Assembly: GCF_021442385.1 (NCBI RefSeq)
Contig: NZ_MUZA01000022.1
Coordinates: forward strand, 1 to 64,000
DNA from: Micromonospora sp. MH99
GTDB lineage: Bacteria > Actinomycetota > Actinomycetes > Mycobacteriales > Micromonosporaceae
DNA: 64,000 nucleotides
Direction of reading: 5' to 3'
This document shows, piece by piece, positions 8,536-16,986 of the stretch. Numbering within the stretch: position 1 is the stretch's first letter; every line of letters begins with the position of its first letter. The notes beneath the pieces are model-generated. The model searched no databases. It saw only the letters and a program-made list of their open reading frames with translations, and was not told the origin of the DNA. The position numbers and the translations under genes are program-made.

Positions 8536-9128
8536 GACGTGGACGAATCGTCGCTGGCCTCGGGCAGCAGGTAGCGCAGCATCCGGACGAGCTGGGCGCC
8601 GTCCGGCGTCGTCTCGTCGTCCTTGCGCCGCACGTACGGGGCGAGCAGCTCCTCGATCGCCTCTTCCAGGTGCCGCAGCTCGTCGGGTGTGGCGACGAAG
8701 CTGGTGTCGGCCACCCCGGCCAGCCCGCGCCACTCGGCGTCCAGTCGGGGTTCGTCGTGCAGCAGCCACTGCTGGGGCGCGTCGGCGTAGCGGGCGAACA
8801 TCTCGCCGCGCAGCTGTCGGGCCGCGGCCTCCCCCTCGGCGTCGTCGGGCAGCGTGAAGCGGAAGCCCCGGGCGGCCGCCTGCCACCAGCGCTCCCGCTT
8901 GCTGGTGGCGCCGTCGGCGTCGGTGACCAGGCCGAACGTCGCGAGGTGGCGCAGGTGCCAGCTGACCACCGACGGCGTGGCGCCGACGTGCGGCGACAGG
9001 CCCGTGGCCGTGGCCGGGCCGTGACGCTGGAGCCGGTCGAGGATGGCCAGCCGGACGGGGTGCGCCAGCGCCCGCAGCGCCTGCGGCTCGGTGATCTCGA
9101 AATCCCCGTACGGATTCTTGAGAGACAT
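8532..9128 (-). CDS. ArsR-family winged-helix regulator
   Basis: A 198-residue transcription factor. Residues 12-80 form an ArsR-type winged helix (TEPQALRALAHPVRLAILDRL, then VGATPSVVSWHLRHLATFGLV as recognition helix). The C-terminal 110 residues are a longer effector domain without the Cys pairs of metal sensors, so it likely senses an organic ligand. It is the first gene of a two-gene operon with the MFS exporter (ATGA overlap). The ATG at 9128 is preceded by AT-richer sequence containing the near-repeat GAGAGACATG/GAGACTACTT, a possible self-binding site, not proven. Confidence 0.85.
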   Translation of the reverse strand: MSLKNPYGDFEITEPQALRALAHPVRLAILDRLQRHGPATATGLSPHVGATPSVVSWHLRHLATFGLVTDADGATSKRERWWQAAARGFRFTLPDDAEGEAAARQLRGEMFARYADAPQQWLLHDEPRLDAEWRGLAGVADTSFVATPDELRHLEEAIEELLAPYVRRKDDETTPDGAQLVRMLRYLLPEASDDSSTS

Positions 9129-9207
9129 GTTTCGAAAGTAGTCTCTCAGATCCTGCGGAGCAACCCCCGGAGACCGCCGGCGATGATCGCGCTGACGGTG
9201 CCGCCGC

Positions 9208-10800
9208 TCACATCACCCCCAGCCGGGCCAACGGCTCGACGAGTTCCCGCTCCTCGTAGCTCAGGTGCGACAGCAGGGCGTCGGTCAGCAGGTTCACCGC
9301 GGCGCGCAGCTCGGCCAGCCCGTCCAGCGCCCCGACGTACGCGACAAGCGCCTTGTCGACACCCTCCAGCACGTCGTGGATGACGTGGTGCTCCTGCTCC
9401 AGCCGGTCGACCACCGGGCGCAGCCGTGGGTCGGCCTGTCGCAGCCGCGGAAAGAGGGCCTGGTCCTCGATGGTGTGGTGGGTGGTGACGATGCGGCAGT
9501 AGGACTCGCAGTACGCGCCCAGCGTCCACCGGTTCTGCCGCATGGTCATCGTGTTGATCTGCGAGCGCGCCGCGCCGGCGTCGATCTCGCCCGCGGCGAC
9601 CTGCTCGATCAGGTCGTGGATCTGGGCCAGCTCGCCGCGCAGGCCATCGTGCACCTGCACCAGGTGCTGGCCGGTGGCCTGCTCGTGTGCGGTGTAGGTG
9701 CGCGTCGGGTCGGGCGCGGGCCCGGTGGGGCGGGCGGACTCGTCCCAGACCTGCCGGTCGCTGAGCCGCCGGCCGTCGTCCGGGGTCGGCACCACAGCGA
9801 AGGCTCCGGCGGTCACCCGCGCGCGGGTCGGCCGCGCGGAGGGCGCGACGAGCGCCGCCGGCTCCGCGGCCACGACCGGCTCGGCGGGAGTACGCGTCGA
9901 CGTGGCGCCACTGTCGCGTTCGGCCGCGACCAGTTCGCGCACGGCGGGGGCCACCTCGCCGGCGAACCGGCGCAGGTCGTCGGGGTCGTCGCTGGCGAGG
10001 ATGAACGTGCCGACGCCGTCGCCCAGCGCCAACTCGACCAGCTCCCGCACCCACTGCTCGGCGGGCCCGTGCAGCGGGCCGCCCCCGGCCGACGAGAAGG
10101 TGCCGGAGATGTTCAGCAGCCGGCGGACGTCGCGGGGCGAGCGGCCCGCCTCCTGCGCGGCATCGTCGATGATCTTGTTGCCTCTGGCCAGGTCACCGGG
10201 CTGGAGGTAATCCAGTGACGGCAGCCAGCCGTCGGCCCGGCGACCGGTGAGCGCGAGCATGCGCGGCTTGTACGCCCCGAGCCAGATCGGCACCGCGTGG
10301 GCCGGGGCCGGGCCGCGCTTGGCCCCGACCACCCGGTGGAACTCGCCGTCGACCCGCACGCCACCGCGCGCCGGAGCGTCCCACATCTGCCGGATGACGT
10401 CGATGCCCTCCTCCAGCGCCCGTACGCCCTGCCCGGGGGCCAGCCGCCGGCCGCCCATCGCCTCGATGGCGTCCCAGAACGCCCCCGCGCCGAGACCCAG
10501 CGCGACCCGACCCCCGCTGAGCAGGTCGAGGCTGGCGACGCTGCGGGCGAGCACGGCGGGCGGGCGCAGCGGCAGGTTGGTGACGTTCGCCGACAGGTGT
10601 ACGCGGTCCGTGCGCGCCGCGACGAAGCTCAGCAGCGTCCAGGTGTCCAGAAATCGCGGCTGGTACGGATGGTCCTGGAAGGTGACCAGATCCAGCCCGA
10701 CCTGCTCGGCCAGGACCGCGAGCCCGACCGTGCGGTCCGGATCGTCGTTGCCGGGCGTGGTGAACGATCCGAAGACCAGGTCGTGGCCGTAGTCGCTCAT
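9208..10800 (-). CDS. LLM flavin-dependent oxidoreductase fused to hemerythrin domain
   Basis: A 530-residue two-domain protein. Residues 1-290 are a luciferase-like monooxygenase (bacterial LLM/F420-dependent type: AEQVGLDLVTFQDHPYQPRFLDTW, LSANVTNLPLRPPAVLARS, GRVALGLGAGAFWDAIEAMGG). An Ala/Pro/Arg-rich linker spans about 291-367. Residues 368-530 are a hemerythrin HHE four-helix bundle with candidate iron ligands His384, His441/442, Glu445, His471/472, His512 and Glu516. Flavin/F420 chemistry and a non-haem di-iron or oxygen-sensing module would act on one chain. It is divergent from a MarR gene; GGGAGG precedes the ATG. The exact reaction is unknown. Confidence 0.85.
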   Translation of the reverse strand: MSDYGHDLVFGSFTTPGNDDPDRTVGLAVLAEQVGLDLVTFQDHPYQPRFLDTWTLLSFVAARTDRVHLSANVTNLPLRPPAVLARSVASLDLLSGGRVALGLGAGAFWDAIEAMGGRRLAPGQGVRALEEGIDVIRQMWDAPARGGVRVDGEFHRVVGAKRGPAPAHAVPIWLGAYKPRMLALTGRRADGWLPSLDYLQPGDLARGNKIIDDAAQEAGRSPRDVRRLLNISGTFSSAGGGPLHGPAEQWVRELVELALGDGVGTFILASDDPDDLRRFAGEVAPAVRELVAAERDSGATSTRTPAEPVVAAEPAALVAPSARPTRARVTAGAFAVVPTPDDGRRLSDRQVWDESARPTGPAPDPTRTYTAHEQATGQHLVQVHDGLRGELAQIHDLIEQVAAGEIDAGAARSQINTMTMRQNRWTLGAYCESYCRIVTTHHTIEDQALFPRLRQADPRLRPVVDRLEQEHHVIHDVLEGVDKALVAYVGALDGLAELRAAVNLLTDALLSHLSYEERELVEPLARLGVM

Positions 10801-10915
10801 CGTGCGAGCCTCCCGTCGTCCGCGACGCGTCGGACGATGCGTCGTGGCCTCAACCTTATGCCAGACAGAACATCTGCTGCCAACAAGGTTTGTGATCCTG
10901 CGCTATTGTCGGGGC
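10801..10915. promoter_or_regulatory. Divergent promoter region with inverted repeats
   Basis: Between the LLM-hemerythrin gene and the MarR gene. AACCTT near 10851 and AAGGTT at 10885-10890 are an inverted pair with about 28 bases between, and CAGA...TCTG lies inside. TATTGT at 10904-10909 is 6 bases before the MarR ATG at 10916, the layout of a leaderless promoter. The repeats are plausible MarR operator halves; this is inference. Confidence 0.45.
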
Positions 10916-11503
10916 ATGACGGGTGCCAGCGATCGGCCGGACCGGCCCGATCCCCTCGACGACGATCTGGGCTGGATGCTGGGAATCGTGTTCCGGGGCT
11001 ACATCCGGGCAGCCGAGCACACCCTTACCGATTTCCCCGGCGGCCCGCGCGGTTATCAGGTGCTCACCGCCGCGGCCACCGGGCCGGCCCGCAACCAGGG
11101 CGCAATCGCCGAGGAGCTGGGCATCGACCGGACGGTGCTGACGTACCTGATCGACGACCTCGAACGCCCGGGGTTCGTCGCCCGGCGGGCGGACCCGGCC
11201 GACCGGCGCAGCCGGCTGGTGGACGTCACCGACGCCGGGCGGGCGGCGTGGGAGCAGCGCCGCGAGGCGCTGCGGCAGGTCGAGGCGCACCTGCTGGGGG
11301 CGCTCACGCCCACCGAGTCGGCGACCCTGCGCGCGCTGCTACAACGGGTCGCCTGCTCGACGCAGGCGATCGACCCGCTGCGCGACCTCTGCCAGGCGGT
11401 CGCCGAGGTACGGCCCGAGCCCACCGCGCCGACGCCGAGCCGGCCGGACGCACCGCCCGAGCGCGGTCGATCGCGCGCTGCCCGAGCACGCGGCGACGCC
11501 TGA
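10916..11503 (+). CDS. MarR-family transcriptional regulator
   Basis: A 195-residue winged-helix regulator. Core: GYQVLTAAATGPARNQGAIAEELGIDRTVLTYLIDDLERPGFVARRADPADRRSRLVDVTDAGR, a textbook MarR HTH and wing. The last 40 residues are Pro/Arg/Ala-rich and probably disordered. No Cys-based sensor is obvious. It is divergent from the LLM-hemerythrin gene, its likely target. The start at 10916 is taken because TATTGT sits 6 bases upstream and the domain begins here; the longer in-frame start at 10802 would overlap the other gene's leader. Confidence 0.85.
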   Translation: MTGASDRPDRPDPLDDDLGWMLGIVFRGYIRAAEHTLTDFPGGPRGYQVLTAAATGPARNQGAIAEELGIDRTVLTYLIDDLERPGFVARRADPADRRSRLVDVTDAGRAAWEQRREALRQVEAHLLGALTPTESATLRALLQRVACSTQAIDPLRDLCQAVAEVRPEPTAPTPSRPDAPPERGRSRAARARGDA

Positions 11504-11536
11504 CCGGGCCGTGATTCGCGCCGGTCGCGACGGCGC

Positions 11537-11588
11537 GGGCCCGCCGGCCCTCCCCGACCATCGTGCGTCGAGGAGTGCCGGCGGGCCC
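11537..11588. terminator. Bidirectional hairpin terminator
   Basis: GGGCCCGCCGGC at 11537-11548 pairs perfectly with GCCGGCGGGCCC at 11577-11588, and the inner CTCC-CGAC/GTCG-GGAG extends the stem. It lies between convergent genes (MarR and the PHP enzyme). There is no U-tract, as usual in high-GC actinobacteria. Confidence 0.7.
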
Positions 11589-11622
11589 ACCGTGTCGCGG
11601 CAGCGTCGCCGGGGGCGACGGG

Positions 11623-13131
11623 TCAGCGCACGTGCACGAACACCGGGTTCGAGTAGAACCACAGGTCGTCCCACGGGCTCTCCAGCCCGTCGGCGAGCGG
11701 CTCGGCCTCGTCGGTGCTGGTGCCGCGCACCCGCGCGTAGGTGTCGGCCTCGACGTTGCGCAGGGTGTGCCGGATGACGTAGTCCGCACCCTGGCGACGC
11801 CAGTCGCGCGGGCCGAACCGGGCCACCACCTTCGTGGTGGGGTTGGTGTCGGCGTCAAGGTTGGCGCTCGGCCCGGTGATCTGGCCGACGATCAGGTCGA
11901 CCCGACGGACCTCGGGACGGTCCCCGTTGCCGTTCACACCGTCCAGCGGGCGGAACGTGATCTCGATCTCGACATCGGTACGGCTGCGGCGGCTGACCGT
12001 GATGGTCTCGCCGACCTCCGCCGTCTGCCCCTGGGACCTGGCGGTCACGTCGAGGCTGCGGATCAGGTCACCCGTGGTCACCCAGATCCGGCCGTTGCGC
12101 AGGCCGTCCATGATGTCGCCGTAGTCCTGACGGGCGTACACGTAGGTCTTGCTGTACTCGCCCGGCCAGAAGTCCGAGCCGCCGCGCGTCCAGTGCACGT
12201 GCGAGTCCGACGTCGCGGTGATCCACCAGCGCCGGCCCTCACCGAGCAGCGAGTCCCAGAGCCCGCCGACCCGCGCGGTCATCTGGTCGAAGCCACCGTA
12301 GGTGGGGTGGTTGCCGTACCCGCCCCGCGCCCCGCCGTTGAGCGGGCCGGCCTGGTGACCGGGTGCGCCCTCGAAGCCGATGTAGACGTCGGGCGCGGCG
12401 TTGTTGCCGTTGCGGAACTCCCGCGGGGTGTCCTGACCGTAGACACCGAGGCCCGGCGCCGAACGGGACGCGTGGTGGGCGATCACCAGCGGCTTGTGCG
12501 GCATGCCCCGGGCAACCTTGAGGAACTCCACCATCTTGGCCTCGGTGTCGCGGGCCGGGTCGGTGGGGAACGCGTCGTACTTGGCGAACCGGCTCTCCAG
12601 CTCGAAGAGCTGCTTCGCCTCGTCGTCGTGGCGCGGGATCATCAGCGTGTGGTGATCCAGCGAGGGCGCGTCGAACTCCATGCCCCAGAACTGGAGCACC
12701 TCGGGGACCAGCTTGCGCGAGCGCAACAGGTCGGGGTACGCCTGCTCGATGTTCACCTTGGAGTGCGTCGGTCCACCGTGGTCGGTGCACATCGCCCAGG
12801 TCAGGCCGAAGTTCTTGGCCATGATCGCGTTGGTGACGATCGGGTAGACCGCGTCCGCGCCCTTGTGGAAGACGATCGGGCTCTTCGTCGTGTCGAACTC
12901 GCCGCTGTACTCGGAGTGCACGTGGTGGTCACCCGCGCGCCAGGACCGGCTCTTGGCGTTGCCCCGGTCGCTCGTGTCGTCGCCGGGACGGCGCTCCTCG
13001 TCGGCCCACGCCGCGCCCGCGCCCACCAGCGGGCTGGCGGCGGCCAGCGTCGCGCCGACACCCGCGTACTTGACCAGCTTGCGCCGCGACAACTGCGCGC
13101 GCTCGACCTCTTCGGCTTGCTTGTCTCTCAC
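11623..13131 (-). CDS. Tat-exported PHP-domain phosphoesterase
   Basis: A 502-residue secreted protein. The N-terminus has a twin-arginine signal (SRRKLVK at 15-21, hydrophobic stretch, cleavage about AWA/DEE at 43-44). The mature part is a PHP (polymerase and histidinol phosphatase) metallohydrolase: DHHVHSEYSGEFD at 68-80 carries the first metal-binding histidines, CTDHGG and IAHHAS follow, and ATSDSHVHW carries later ligands. Substrate unknown; export via Tat fits a protein folded with metals in the cytoplasm. The GTG at 13131 has GAGGAGAGG upstream. It is separated from the next leftward-reading gene by 187 bases with no gene. Confidence 0.82.
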   Translation of the reverse strand: MRDKQAEEVERAQLSRRKLVKYAGVGATLAAASPLVGAGAAWADEERRPGDDTSDRGNAKSRSWRAGDHHVHSEYSGEFDTTKSPIVFHKGADAVYPIVTNAIMAKNFGLTWAMCTDHGGPTHSKVNIEQAYPDLLRSRKLVPEVLQFWGMEFDAPSLDHHTLMIPRHDDEAKQLFELESRFAKYDAFPTDPARDTEAKMVEFLKVARGMPHKPLVIAHHASRSAPGLGVYGQDTPREFRNGNNAAPDVYIGFEGAPGHQAGPLNGGARGGYGNHPTYGGFDQMTARVGGLWDSLLGEGRRWWITATSDSHVHWTRGGSDFWPGEYSKTYVYARQDYGDIMDGLRNGRIWVTTGDLIRSLDVTARSQGQTAEVGETITVSRRSRTDVEIEITFRPLDGVNGNGDRPEVRRVDLIVGQITGPSANLDADTNPTTKVVARFGPRDWRRQGADYVIRHTLRNVEADTYARVRGTSTDEAEPLADGLESPWDDLWFYSNPVFVHVR

Positions 13132-13318
13132 GTGAGAGCCTCTCCTCGATCAAGCGAATGCTCTTTCGATCAAGAAGCCTTGAAGAGGTTGGTGAACACC
13201 CGCCGTACGGCGGACGGGTGGACGATGAACACCCTGGCCGAGCCCGTTGAAGGGCGCGGCCGGGTGCGGCAGCGGGTCACGCGCCGACAGCGGGGCGTAC
13301 GCAGCAGCGGGGCGCGGG

Positions 13319-13981
13319 TCAGATCCGGGCGCGTGGCAGCCAGCCCAGGAAGCGGAGTCGTGCTCGGGGCAGGGGCAGCGTCGGCAGATCCTGGGCGGCG
13401 GCCACGAGGCACGACCCGAGGTAGACGGCGAGCGCGGCACGCGCCCCGCCGAACTCGGCGAGCAGTTGACTCTGCTTGGTGGCGCAGGGCCATTCGCGGC
13501 CACATCCGGTGCAGGTCCAGCTCGGCGGACTGGGCAGGTGCTCGGGCAGCTTGGACCGTCGGTACCGGCCGACCACACTGTTGTCCGCACGTACGTCGCG
13601 TCGCCGGGGCTCGGGGCCCCCGTTGCGTCGCGCGGGTGGGCGGGGGGCGGGCAGATAGCGCCGGACGGTGCCCAGGAGCGCCCCGACGCGGACCAGGGCG
13701 TCCGGCCCCACCTGGTGGGCCAGCAGCGCCGTGAGCAGGTAGTGCCCCAACAGGTCGAAGGAGTCACGATTGAGCCGCAGGTCGCGGCACAGGTCGACGA
13801 ACTCGGGCGTGGCCAGCGGCACCCGGTCGTCGAGCGCGCGGCGCAGCACCGTCCGCAGCGCGACGCCGAGGCTCGCCAGCGCGTCTCCCTCACCCAGTCC
13901 GAGGCTGTCCTCGTCGGCCACCCGCGCCAGCGCTTCGCCCACCGCCAGCCGAACGACGCGGTCCGGATCGTTACTGTCCAA
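13319..13981 (-). CDS. Uncharacterised protein with CxxCGxxWPC tail
   Basis: A 220-residue protein. The first 110 residues are mostly helical and unrecognised. A basic, Pro/Arg-rich stretch (111-150) follows, then a C-terminal segment SWTCTGCGREWPC (Cys157, 160, 166) ... RFLGWLPRARI. This tail resembles short actinobacterial proteins often named flavin reductase, though neither flavin binding nor metal binding is shown. It starts at a TTG (13981), which is well supported: GGAGGTGAGGCG lies directly upstream and no ATG/GTG fits. Possible zinc knuckle. No operon partner. Confidence 0.6.
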   Translation of the reverse strand: MDSNDPDRVVRLAVGEALARVADEDSLGLGEGDALASLGVALRTVLRRALDDRVPLATPEFVDLCRDLRLNRDSFDLLGHYLLTALLAHQVGPDALVRVGALLGTVRRYLPAPRPPARRNGGPEPRRRDVRADNSVVGRYRRSKLPEHLPSPPSWTCTGCGREWPCATKQSQLLAEFGGARAALAVYLGSCLVAAAQDLPTLPLPRARLRFLGWLPRARI

Positions 13982-14462
13982 CGCCTCACCTCCGCCTGCT
14001 GGCCGGATCTCCGGCAGTGGTCCGGACGCCGCGACGTCCGGAGATCATGAACAAGATTTCGCTGTGGCCGCCGGAGCGACTAGGACAGCAGGCGCAGGAT
14101 CACCTCGCGCCATAGCCGAAAAACGAAGTCGACTCGCCAAAACGTCGGATCACCAGCGGTACATTGTCGACTGCCGTATGGTGGAATTCCCATCAATGGA
14201 TATGTGAGTTGTTGGGATTCCTTAACGTTCGGCCCACCTCGACAACGCTCGACCGGTCGCCACCCGTTCCTCCTTCAACACCCGATGTCCACTGGGATCC
14301 TCCTCTGATCACCCGATCGCCGGTGACCCCGAGGAGACCGCGCCACCGCCGAACCACCGGTCAGCAACGTGCCGACCATCGGCCCGTGCGCCCAGACACG
14401 TCCTGACCACACCGCCGGCCCTGGTCCTCACCCGGCGGTTCCCTCCCGGACGGAGACAGCGG
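13982..14462. other. Intergenic region, 481 bases, AT-richer core
   Basis: No convincing gene. Bases 14040-14240 are clearly lower in GC than the surroundings. An inverted pair GGAATTCCCA (14183-14192) / TGGGATTCC (14213-14221) is the only structure noticed. It may hold promoters for both flanking divergent genes (the TTG-start gene and AraC). Confidence 0.4.
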
Positions 14463-15425
14463 ATGACGTCACCAGTGCAGACCCGAGGATTCGACAGCCG
14501 CGACCCGGCGGCCATCCACCGATTCCTGGCCAGCACGTACACCCCGGACCTGCGGATCCGGGCCGGCGAGGCCGGATACCACCTCGTGCACCGGCGCGTG
14601 GACGCCGGGCCGTTCGCCCTCGCCAGGACCGGGCAGAGCGCTCATCTCGACGTCCAGGTGGGCGACATGGACGGGCTGGTCGTCTGCCGCACCCGCACGG
14701 CAATGGTCAGCCGCGCCTGCGGGGGTTCGGCCCACCGGTTCGGCCCCGGCGACGCCTTTCTGGTCACCCGTCCCGGTCAGCCGCTGCACCTGCGGTGGGA
14801 ACCCGGCGAGGTGGAACTCTGCGTCCTGGACCTCGGTGTGTTGACACAGGTGGCGACCGCCGCCACGGCCCGAAGACCCGGCCAGATCCGCTTCACCGAC
14901 CTCGGCGGCGTCACCGCGCCGCTCGCCCGGCAGTGGCACCGAACCACCAGTTACGTCATCGACGTCGTGGCGGGCATCCCGAGCGGCAGCGCCCAGCCGT
15001 TGGTGATCGGCAACGCCGCGCGGATGCTCGCCGCGGCGGCGCTCGCGATCTTCCCCAACACGGCGTTCACGGACGAGACCACCGAGGACCGCCGCGACGC
15101 CAGCACCGCCACCCTGCGCCGCGCCGTCGCCTTCATGGAGGAGAACGCCGACCGGGACATCAGCGCCGCCGACATCGCCGGCGCCGCCGCCGTCTCGCAG
15201 CGCGCGGTGCAACTCGCCTTCCGCCGCCATCTCGGCACCACCCCGATGGCGTACCTGCGCCGGATCCGGCTCGACCGGGCCCACCACGACCTGGTCCGGG
15301 CCGACCCCCGCCGGGAGACCGTGTCGGCCATCGCGAGTCGCTGGGGGTTCGCCAACCACAGCAGGTTCACCGCCCGGTACCACGCCAGCTACGGCGTGCC
15401 GCCCCGCGAGACGCTCCGCGCCTGA
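14463..15425 (+). CDS. AraC-family transcriptional regulator
   Basis: A 320-residue regulator: residues about 10-190 form an AraC-type sensory domain of the AraC_binding_2 kind, and residues 215-320 are the double helix-turn-helix (DISAADIAGAAAVSQRAVQLAFRRHLGTTPMAYLRRIRLDRAHHDLV, then VSAIASRWGFANHSRFTARYHASYGVPP). GGACGGAGA precedes the ATG. It converges on the MocR gene; no obvious target gene is adjacent, so the regulon is unknown. Confidence 0.88.
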   Translation: MTSPVQTRGFDSRDPAAIHRFLASTYTPDLRIRAGEAGYHLVHRRVDAGPFALARTGQSAHLDVQVGDMDGLVVCRTRTAMVSRACGGSAHRFGPGDAFLVTRPGQPLHLRWEPGEVELCVLDLGVLTQVATAATARRPGQIRFTDLGGVTAPLARQWHRTTSYVIDVVAGIPSGSAQPLVIGNAARMLAAAALAIFPNTAFTDETTEDRRDASTATLRRAVAFMEENADRDISAADIAGAAAVSQRAVQLAFRRHLGTTPMAYLRRIRLDRAHHDLVRADPRRETVSAIASRWGFANHSRFTARYHASYGVPPRETLRA

Positions 15426-15558
15426 GGCGGCCCCTGGCGCCACAGTTGCCGCACGACGAGTTGATCGCGCTGCGTCGCCGGGCCGGCCCACCCTCGCGAG
15501 CTGTCCCGCCGAGATGACCACGATCTGCGTTCCGGACACCAACCAGAACGGCGACCGT

Positions 15559-16947
15559 TCAGCGCAGGGCCCGGGCGAGGCGGCGAACGGCCTCGTCCAT
15601 CAGCTCGGGCGCCGCGGCGGCGTAGGTGAGGCGCAGGTGCGGCGCCGAGGGTTCGGCGGCGTACCAGGGACGACCCGGAAAGACGATGACGCCCTCGGCG
15701 GCAGCGGCGGCGGCCAGCGCCACGTCGTCGGCGCCGCCGCGCAGGCGGACCCAGAGGTGCAGACCACCGCGCGGGATCGACTGCGGACACAGGTCGGGAA
15801 GGTGCCGCCGCAGCGCGGCGACCAACGCCGCCCGCCGGGTCCCGAGCGCCGTGGCCAGAGCCCGTCGGTGCCGCGGCCACGCCGGGGAGGTGAGGAACTC
15901 CAGCGCCGCCTGTTGCAGGGGGCCGGCGACGTAGAAGTCGTCGAGCAGCCGGGCCGCGCGCAGCCGGGCGCCGGCTGGTCCGCGTGCGCCGATCGCCGCG
16001 ACGCGCAACCCGGGCGCTGTGGACTTGGTCAACGAGCGCAGGTAGATGACGTGCCCGTCGGGGTCGTCGGCGGCCAGCGGCGGTGGGGCCGGACCGTCGA
16101 TGGTGAGGTCGCGGGCGTAGTCGTCCTCGATCAGGAACGCTCCGGCGTCGCGTACCGCGTCGGCGACCTGCGCCCGGCGGTGAGCCGCCAGTGTCGCGCC
16201 GTGCGGGTTGGCGTGCAGCGGCTGGCAGTAGAAGAGCCGCGCGCCGGTGCGGGCGAACGCGGCGGCGAGGTGGTCGGGACGGACCCCGTCGGCGTCCGCC
16301 GGCACGGGCACCACCCGGAGTCCGGCGGCCCGGGCCACGGCCAGCGCGCCCAGATAGGTCGGGGACTCGACGAGCACGGCGTCGCCGGGGGCGGTGAGCG
16401 CCCGCAACGCCGACGACAGCGCGGCCTGCCCACCGGGGCAGATCACCATGTCCTCGGCCCGCAGCCCGGACCCGGCCTCACGGGCGAACCAGGCGCGCAG
16501 GTCCTCGCGCCCCTCGACCGGTCCACGCTGCCAGGTCGCGGGCTGGCGGGCGGCGCGGGTGAGGGCGGCACCCAACGCGGCGGCGGGTTGAAGTTCCGAG
16601 TCCAGATAGCCGCCGGACAACGCAATCGCGCCGGCGCGCGGTAGCGCCAGCAGCGCCTGCATCTCGTCCTCACCGGACGGGCGGGGGCCGAGTGCGACGG
16701 TCTGCCAGGACAGGTCGGGCACGCGTCGCTCGTCCGGCGGGGCGGCCACGAAGGTGCCCCTGCCGGGCCGCGCCTCGATGAGCCCGTCGGCCACCAACCG
16801 CCGGATCGCCTCGGCGACGGTGACCGGAGAGGCCTGGTGTCGGGCGGTCAGCTCGCGTACGGAGGGCAGGCGGGCGCCGGGGCCGGCGGCAGCCGCCAGC
16901 CCGCGTAGATCTTGGATAACGCGATCGGCTGCGTTACCGTTCTCCAT
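15559..16947 (-). CDS. MocR/PdxR-type regulator (GntR wHTH + aminotransferase fold)
   Basis: A 462-residue MocR-type regulator. Residues 1-70 are a GntR winged helix (LPSVRELTARHQASPVTVAEAIRRLVADGLI); residues 90-460 are a fold-type-I PLP aminotransferase domain with LIEDDYARD near 272-280 and the PLP lysine at K308 in SLTKSTAPGL. It probably binds PLP or an amine effector rather than catalysing. Its ATG (16947) overlaps the ATG of the divergent EamA transporter (16946) in the tetranucleotide CATG, so its transcript must be leaderless or start inside the neighbour. It most likely controls that transporter and itself. Confidence 0.88.
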   Translation of the reverse strand: MENGNAADRVIQDLRGLAAAAGPGARLPSVRELTARHQASPVTVAEAIRRLVADGLIEARPGRGTFVAAPPDERRVPDLSWQTVALGPRPSGEDEMQALLALPRAGAIALSGGYLDSELQPAAALGAALTRAARQPATWQRGPVEGREDLRAWFAREAGSGLRAEDMVICPGGQAALSSALRALTAPGDAVLVESPTYLGALAVARAAGLRVVPVPADADGVRPDHLAAAFARTGARLFYCQPLHANPHGATLAAHRRAQVADAVRDAGAFLIEDDYARDLTIDGPAPPPLAADDPDGHVIYLRSLTKSTAPGLRVAAIGARGPAGARLRAARLLDDFYVAGPLQQAALEFLTSPAWPRHRRALATALGTRRAALVAALRRHLPDLCPQSIPRGGLHLWVRLRGGADDVALAAAAAAEGVIVFPGRPWYAAEPSAPHLRLTYAAAAPELMDEAVRRLARALR

Positions 16948-16986
16948 GAGAGACAACAGTAGCGCTACTGTCGCCGGCGCGGTAAC
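16933..16986. promoter_or_regulatory. Shared divergent promoter/operator of MocR and EamA genes
   Basis: A perfect 16-base palindrome ACAGTAGCGCTACTGT spans 16956-16971. Its right half on the minus strand supplies TACTGT, 8 bases before the MocR ATG, so binding would block the MocR -10 box. On the plus strand TACCGT (16935-16940) is 5 bases before the EamA ATG. GTTACCG (16933-16939) and CGGTAAC (16980-16986) flank the whole element as an outer inverted repeat. The motif is seen directly; MocR binding is inferred. Confidence 0.6.

Noticed and set aside
13150..13989. A 279-codon leftward frame overlapping the CxxCGxxWPC protein
   Set aside because: It is an Arg/Ser/Pro-rich alternative frame of the same region; the frame from the TTG at 13981 has the ribosome site and a recognisable motif.
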